8,866 bases of DNA from Candidatus Microgenomates bacterium. Its GTDB lineage: Bacteria > Patescibacteriota > Microgenomatia > 2-02-FULL-39-11. The stretch spans positions 1-8,866 of the forward strand of contig JALHWS010000002.1 of the NCBI GenBank assembly GCA_022866885.1. Reading direction: 5' to 3'. Below the pieces are notes generated by a model that saw only the letters and a list, made by a program, of their open reading frames with translations, was not told the origin of the DNA and searched no databases. Of the stretch, positions 5,280 to 8,866 are shown in pieces. A program made the position numbers and the translations under genes. Within the stretch, counting starts at the first letter, position 1, and each line of letters opens with the position of its first letter.

Positions 5280-5678
5280 ATGCCAAACCTGAAAATCAGC
5301 GTTCTCTTCCGGCTTTATCTCTTGGGGAGGAAAATCCGCAAATTCGCCAAGCACGAAAATTACGATCAGATCTTTGAAGCATCTGTCCTTACTCTTCTCC
5401 ATGAACAACCGCTGACCATTTCGGAAATCGGCGAAAAACTGTCCACTAATATTTCTTCAGCCAGCGAAAAATTGATGGAAATGGAAGTCAAAGAATTGAT
5501 TACAAAAAGCCAGGGTAAAGACCATAGGAGCATCAAGCTGGAACTGACTAAAAAGGGTGACGAAACGATTGATTCCCTGCACGAAATCATGGCCAACCAT
5601 TGCGGCAGCGTCTTTGATAAACTGGAAGAAAGTGAAATCATGGAAATGGAAAAGATTTTAGGGAAGATGGCGGGATAA
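5280..5678 (+). CDS. MarR-family transcriptional regulator
   Basis: The 132-residue protein fits the family in size and plan. An N-terminal dimerisation helix (6-24) is followed by a winged helix-turn-helix: ASVLTLLHEQPLTISEIGEKL (34-54), recognition helix around NISSASEKLMEMEVKELI (57-74), and the wing KDHRSIKLELTKKG (80-93), which has the hallmark Asp81 and Arg83. C-terminal helices complete the dimer interface. Such proteins bind palindromic operators and are released by small ligands or, in some, by oxidised cysteine; the only cysteine here is Cys108. The ATG at 5280 was chosen because it gives the full first helix and coincides with the predicted transcription start. One base separates its stop from the adaptor start, so the genes are cotranscribed and probably translationally coupled. 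It most likely represses this efflux operon. Confidence 0.93.
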   Translation: MPNLKISVLFRLYLLGRKIRKFAKHENYDQIFEASVLTLLHEQPLTISEIGEKLSTNISSASEKLMEMEVKELITKSQGKDHRSIKLELTKKGDETIDSLHEIMANHCGSVFDKLEESEIMEMEKILGKMAG

Positions 5679-5679
5679 T

Positions 5680-6711
5680 ATGTTTGTTTTTTTGAAAAAA
5701 CGCTATAAATTGATCCTTATCATCGCCTTGCTGGTTTTCGGCGGCTTTCTCGCTTACCGCAATTTCTTCGCGGCTAAAAACGGTAAGAAAGTTGATACCG
5801 TCAAAGTCAAAAGAGGAAACTTAGAGGAAATATTGACCATCTCAGGCCAAGTTGAAGCCGACGAGAAAGTGACTCTCCGTTTCCAAACCTCCGGCAGACT
5901 GGCTTGGGTCGGCGTCAAAGAAGGCGACTATGTCAAAAAGTATCAATCGATTGCTTCTCTTGATCAACGTGAGATGAAAATGAACCTCGACAAGTACCTC
6001 AATGACTACATGAACGAAAGATGGGATTTCGAGCAAACCAGAGACGATTATAAAGATACTTACATCACCAACAAAATTAGGCGGATCAAGGAACAATCCC
6101 AGTTTGACCTGAACAACACGGTGACAGATGTCGAGATCAAAAACCTGGCTATCGAGCTGGCCAATATGATTACGCCGATTGAAGGGATTGTCACCAGAGT
6201 CGCTTCTCCTTATGCTGGGGTTAACGTCACTGCTACCCAAGCTGAATTTGACATCGTCAATCCCAAGACGGTTTTCTTTTCAGCCCTGGCCGATCAGACG
6301 GAAGTTACGGATCTTGCAGACGGCAAACCCGGAGAACTGACTCTCGACGCTTATCCGGAGACCACTTTCAGCGGAACGATCAAAAACATCTCTTTTAATC
6401 CTAAAAGCGGCGAAACCGGCACTGTTTACGCGGTGAAGTTTCTTTTTGATGGCGACAACACCGGTTACAAATACCGCCTGGGCATGGCCGGCGATTTGAG
6501 CTTTATCACCAAGAGAAAAGAAGACGTCTTATACCTGCCGACTAAGTTCGTCAAAGACGATAAAGGCCTGCCTGCGCAGGCAGGTAAAAAATATGTCCAG
6601 ACGAAGAAAAACGGCCAGACGGAAAAAGTTTACGTGGAAACCGGGATGGAGACGGACAGTAGCATCGAGATTACAAAAGGCGCAGCGGAGGGAATAGTGG
6701 TATATGACTAA
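5680..6711 (+). CDS. HlyD/MacA-like periplasmic adaptor (membrane fusion) subunit
   Basis: The 343-residue protein has one N-terminal membrane anchor (residues ~9-31), then the first half of a biotinyl-lipoyl domain (VKRGNLEEILTISGQVEADEKVTLRF, 43-68; GRLAWVGVKEGDYVKKYQSIA, 72-92). A short helical hairpin (~98-160) follows, then the second lipoyl half (TPIEGIVTRVASPYAGVNV, 165-183), a beta-barrel (~195-275) and the membrane-proximal domain. This is the MacA order. The hairpin is much shorter than in MacA proteins that reach an outer-membrane TolC, as expected if the organism has a single membrane. Its role would be to support the MacB-type permease in export. Residues 297-302 (LPAQAG) are coded by a perfect palindrome that looks inserted. 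The gene abuts the ATPase gene (TAA directly followed by ATG). Exact length may vary with the true end of the anchor. Confidence 0.92.
   Translation: MFVFLKKRYKLILIIALLVFGGFLAYRNFFAAKNGKKVDTVKVKRGNLEEILTISGQVEADEKVTLRFQTSGRLAWVGVKEGDYVKKYQSIASLDQREMKMNLDKYLNDYMNERWDFEQTRDDYKDTYITNKIRRIKEQSQFDLNNTVTDVEIKNLAIELANMITPIEGIVTRVASPYAGVNVTATQAEFDIVNPKTVFFSALADQTEVTDLADGKPGELTLDAYPETTFSGTIKNISFNPKSGETGTVYAVKFLFDGDNTGYKYRLGMAGDLSFITKRKEDVLYLPTKFVKDDKGLPAQAGKKYVQTKKNGQTEKVYVETGMETDSSIEITKGAAEGIVVYD
6567..6584. repeat. 18-bp perfect palindrome inside the adaptor gene
   Basis: The sequence cctgcctgcgcaggcagg is its own reverse complement. It lies in frame in the adaptor gene and codes for most of LPAQAG, in a loop between two beta-strands where related adaptors have a short turn. 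Eighteen bases are exactly six codons, so its gain would not break the frame. From memory, palindromes of this kind are scattered in some CPR genomes; I could not check that here. Confidence 0.85.
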
Positions 6712-7383
6712 ATGATTCAACTTTCTCACATCCACAAAGAATACAAGCTTGATGGGGATGTTTTCGTCGCCCTCAAAGACATCAACCTAAAAATCAACGA
6801 CGGCGATTTTACGGCCATCGTCGGCCCTTCAGGCTGCGGTAAATCAACTCTCATGCATATCATCGGCCTTTTGGACAATCCCTCAAGCGGCACTATCACC
6901 ATTTCCGGTAAAGACGTCTCCAAGCTCTCCGACGACGATTTGTCCAAGCTGCGCAACGAATTTGTCGGTTTTGTTTTCCAGCAGTTTAACCTCATCAACA
7001 AACTGACGGTGGCGGAAAATATCCTGCTGCCGACGATTTATGCCCGAAAAGATTTAGGCTTTGATCCCAAAACCCGTGCTATGGAACTGATGAAGCGCTT
7101 TGAAATAGACTCCAAAGCCAAATCATATCCTAATAAGCTTTCAGGCGGACAACAGCAGCGTGTCGCCATCGCCCGGGCTCTCATCAATAAACCGAAACTG
7201 ATTTTGGCAGATGAGCCGACCGGAAATCTGGACTCCAAAACCGGCGAGAAAATCCTTTCTCTTCTCAAAGAGCTTAACGGCCACGATAAAATCACCATCG
7301 TCATGGTCACCCACGACAACCACATCGCCGAAAGGGCCAAAACTCACATCCACGTGCTGGATGGAGAGATAGTAGATGACTAA
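6712..7383 (+). CDS. ABC transporter ATP-binding protein, MacB/LolD type
   Basis: The 223-residue ATPase has every motif in place: Walker A GPSGCGKST (38-46), Q-loop Gln90 in FVFQQFNL, signature LSGGQQQR (143-150), Walker B LILADEPTG (163-171) with catalytic Glu168, D-loop NLDS, and switch His201. FQQFNL and TGNLDS are typical of the MacB/LolD/FtsE branch of mechanotransmission ABC systems. It would act on the cytoplasmic face as a dimer that drives the separate permease. Its ATG directly follows the adaptor stop. A 112-bp repeat-filled gap separates it from the permease gene, although the two proteins form one complex. The substrate is not predictable from sequence; antimicrobial peptides, macrolides or lipoproteins are handled by relatives. 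Confidence 0.96.
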   Translation: MIQLSHIHKEYKLDGDVFVALKDINLKINDGDFTAIVGPSGCGKSTLMHIIGLLDNPSSGTITISGKDVSKLSDDDLSKLRNEFVGFVFQQFNLINKLTVAENILLPTIYARKDLGFDPKTRAMELMKRFEIDSKAKSYPNKLSGGQQQRVAIARALINKPKLILADEPTGNLDSKTGEKILSLLKELNGHDKITIVMVTHDNHIAERAKTHIHVLDGEIVDD

Positions 7384-7495
7384 ATTCAAATGACAAAATT
7401 CAAAGATTCAAATCAAGCTCAAAGTTCAAAATTCAAAAATTTTGTCATTTAGATTTTGAATTTGATTTGTCATTTGTCATTTGAGTTTTGAATTT
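7384..7495. repeat. TTTGAATTT-type inverted repeat between ATPase and permease genes
   Basis: The whole gap is built from TCAAA/TTTGA words. TCAAATGACAAA at 7386-7397 is the exact reverse complement of TTTGTCATTTGA at 7473-7484, so the region forms a large imperfect hairpin. The right arm also contains attttgaatttgatttgt (7453-7470), which is shared exactly with the M16 gene (2825-2842). It ends directly at the permease ATG. In mRNA the hairpin could weaken read-through or protect the upstream message; which, if either, is unknown. Confidence 0.85.
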
Positions 7496-8704
7496 ATGGT
7501 CTACTTTATATTTATTCTTAAATCCGCTCTTGAGGATTTCAGAAGGAACAAGATCAGGACTTTCCTGACCTCGCTAGGCATCCTGATCGGCGTCTCTTCC
7601 GTCGTCCTTCTCATCTCTTTTGGTTTAGGATTGAAACAGTATATCAAAAACCAGTTTGAATCCTTAGGTACTAACCTGATCATTATCATGCCGGGGAAAC
7701 TGCTGGAAGGCGGCAGTTTCAGCTCCAGTGGCGGCGGGATCGGCGGCATCCGCTTTGACGAAAAAGATGTCCTGGCGATCCGGAAAGTGAAAAATACCAC
7801 TTATGTCGTCCCTGTTTATACCAAATCAGTGACTGTCGAAGGCGAGGGCCAATCGGAAATCGGTACTCTTTACGCCACCACCGCCGATATCTTTCCTATC
7901 CGTAACCTTGAAGTCGAATACGGCAGTTTTTTTGATAAAAACGATGTCGAGAAAAGAAGCAAAAAATTGGTCATTGGCCCGAAACTGGCGGAAAAAATTT
8001 TTGGAGGAAGCGGTGATGCCCTCGGCAAAATCGTCAAGATCGAAAAACAGGCGTTCACAGTCGGTGGCGTCCTGAAAAGTAAAGGCGGCGGCGGCTTCGG
8101 CGGCCCGGATTTTGACACTTTCGTCTATATGCCTTATAAATCAGCCCTTGCCTTCAATCCGGAAAAGGAATTCTATACCATCCTCATCAAAGCAAACAGC
8201 GAAGAAGCTATTCCCCAAGTCAAAGAGGATCTCAATACCGCTCTTTTGAAAACTTACAAAGAAGACGAGTTTTCCGTGGTTGAACAGACGGAGATTTTAA
8301 ATGCCGTCGCTTCGATCTTTACCATCCTAAATACAGTTTTAGTAGCCATTGCTGCCATCTCTCTTATCGTTGGCGGCATCGGCATCATGAATATCATGTA
8401 TGTCTCCGTTATCGAAAGAACCAGGGAAATCGGTATCCGCCGGGCTATGGGAGCAACCGGCCGGGATGTGCTAACGCAGTTTATTTTGGAAGCGGTCATC
8501 CTCTCTCTCATTGGCGGGCTGATGGGACTGGGATTATCTTTTCTGGTCGTCCTTATCATTCAGCCATTTTTCCCGGCTTACGTGGACACGACCGCCGTCG
8601 CCATCGCCATCGGCGTCTCCTCGGGTATCGGCATCATCTTCGGCGTCTTTCCGGCCAAAAGAGCATCAGATCTGTCACCAATAGAAGCCATTAGGTACGA
8701 ATAG
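7496..8704 (+). CDS. ABC transporter permease, MacB/FtsX type
   Basis: The 402-residue protein has MacB topology. One N-terminal membrane helix (~24-46) follows a cytoplasmic amphipathic stretch, SALEDFRRNKIRTFLTSLG. A large extracytoplasmic domain (~50-270) comes next, with a Gly-rich loop (72-84) and another at 197-203. Three C-terminal membrane helices lie at ~275-303, ~328-356 and ~366-386. The conserved coupling segment ERTREIGIRRAMGATGRDV is at 307-325, and the usual ending PAKRASDLSPIEAIRYE closes the protein. I chose the ATG at 7496; an in-frame TTG at 7481 would add five residues that are coded by the repeat. The protein pairs with the ATPase at 6712 and the adaptor at 5680 as a tripartite-like exporter in the cytoplasmic membrane. 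A diverged copy of its last 17 codons lies just downstream. Confidence 0.95.
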   Translation: MVYFIFILKSALEDFRRNKIRTFLTSLGILIGVSSVVLLISFGLGLKQYIKNQFESLGTNLIIIMPGKLLEGGSFSSSGGGIGGIRFDEKDVLAIRKVKNTTYVVPVYTKSVTVEGEGQSEIGTLYATTADIFPIRNLEVEYGSFFDKNDVEKRSKKLVIGPKLAEKIFGGSGDALGKIVKIEKQAFTVGGVLKSKGGGGFGGPDFDTFVYMPYKSALAFNPEKEFYTILIKANSEEAIPQVKEDLNTALLKTYKEDEFSVVEQTEILNAVASIFTILNTVLVAIAAISLIVGGIGIMNIMYVSVIERTREIGIRRAMGATGRDVLTQFILEAVILSLIGGLMGLGLSFLVVLIIQPFFPAYVDTTAVAIAIGVSSGIGIIFGVFPAKRASDLSPIEAIRYE

Positions 8705-8729
8705 AAGAAAAGCTTATCCTACAATTTCA

Positions 8730-8767
8730 CCCGCCGTAGTCCCGATGGTCATCGGGACGAAGGAGGG
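8730..8767. repeat. 38-bp imperfect palindromic element
   Basis: The inner arms GTCCCGATG (8739-8747) and CATCGGGAC (8750-8758) pair perfectly around two bases. They are flanked by a symmetric 3-by-3 internal loop (GTA/GAA), and then by outer arms CCCGCC (8730-8735) and GGAGGG (8762-8767) with one mismatch. The compact, nested form suggests a mobile or repeated palindrome and not a plain terminator, since no T run follows. Its right edge coincides with the start of the permease-tail copy. Confidence 0.75.
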
Positions 8768-8821
8768 CCGGCTAAACGGGCTTCGGATCTGTCACCGATT
8801 GAAGCGATAAGGTATGAATGA
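8768..8821 (+). pseudogene. Remnant of a second permease gene: last 17 codons and stop
   Basis: In frame, these bases read PAKRASDLSPIEAIRYE and then TGA. All 17 residues are identical to the end of the permease at 7496-8704, but nine codons differ by synonymous changes and the stop is TGA where the intact gene has TAG. Similarity stops abruptly at 8768, the edge of the palindromic element. The silent divergence with protein identity means this was part of a functional, selected paralogue that was later lost, or a conserved homologue truncated by deletion; it is not a fresh duplication. It has no start codon or upstream domain and is not expected to make a protein. The remaining bases to 8866 hold only a small hairpin (8829-8844). 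Confidence 0.88.
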
Positions 8822-8866
8822 TTAATTAAGAGAATTTATTCTCTACAGCCTCTGGCGGTATTGCTG

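Noticed and set aside
7481..7483. TTG as the permease start
   Set aside because: The five extra residues are coded by the TTTGAATTT repeat; the ATG at 7496 gives the usual N-terminus for MacB/FtsX permeases.
8829..8844. AGAGAAT-TT-ATTCTCT hairpin as a terminator for the efflux operon
   Set aside because: The stem is short and AT-rich, the loop is only two bases and no T run follows; it may be chance.

Overview
The window looks like a chromosomal piece of a small-genome bacterium of the Candidate Phyla Radiation (Patescibacteria), most likely Microgenomates-like. This is inferred from the gene style, not proven. The signs are a Thr/Pro-rich surface protein ending in a Hint domain, a four-helix-bundle (23S rRNA IVP/S23 family) gene, weak or absent Shine-Dalgarno sequences, short palindromes inside and between genes, and blocks of TAGCGTTTAG-type and TTTGAATTT-type repeats against gene boundaries. 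The standard genetic code fits every gene; there is no sign of TGA recoding. No tRNA, rRNA or CRISPR array was seen.

Layout. (1) 2-1645, plus: the 3' part of a large exported-type protein. It has a PT-repeat stalk, an RHS/YD-like segment and a C-terminal Hint autoprocessing domain, with no toxin after it. (2) 1661-3862, minus: a run of three genes, the four-helix-bundle protein, an M16 zinc peptidase and nucleoside diphosphate kinase. Each start codon lies 2-5 nt from a block of TAGCG(T/C)TTAG repeats, and the same repeats fill the gaps. (3) 3942-4059: a leader with two competing hairpins. (4) 4060-5142, plus: an unrecognised protein of about 350 residues. (5) 5245-8704, plus: a compact efflux operon of MarR regulator, HlyD/MacA-like adaptor, MacB/LolD-type ATPase and MacB/FtsX-type permease. 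Its promoter carries a near-perfect inverted repeat, probably the MarR operator, and would make a leaderless mRNA. (6) 8705-8866: a 38-bp palindromic element fused exactly to a diverged second copy of the last 17 codons of the permease, the scar of a lost paralogue.

How the parts work together. In the operon, MarR probably represses its own promoter and, with it, the adaptor and transporter genes. The adaptor, ATPase and permease would form a MacAB-like export complex in the cytoplasmic membrane. The three minus-strand genes have no obvious shared pathway; what unites them is the repeat family around them. The most unusual features are these repeats, two of which are inserted in frame inside coding sequences (M16 peptidase and HlyD adaptor), the toxin-less RHS-Hint protein, and the permease-tail scar.
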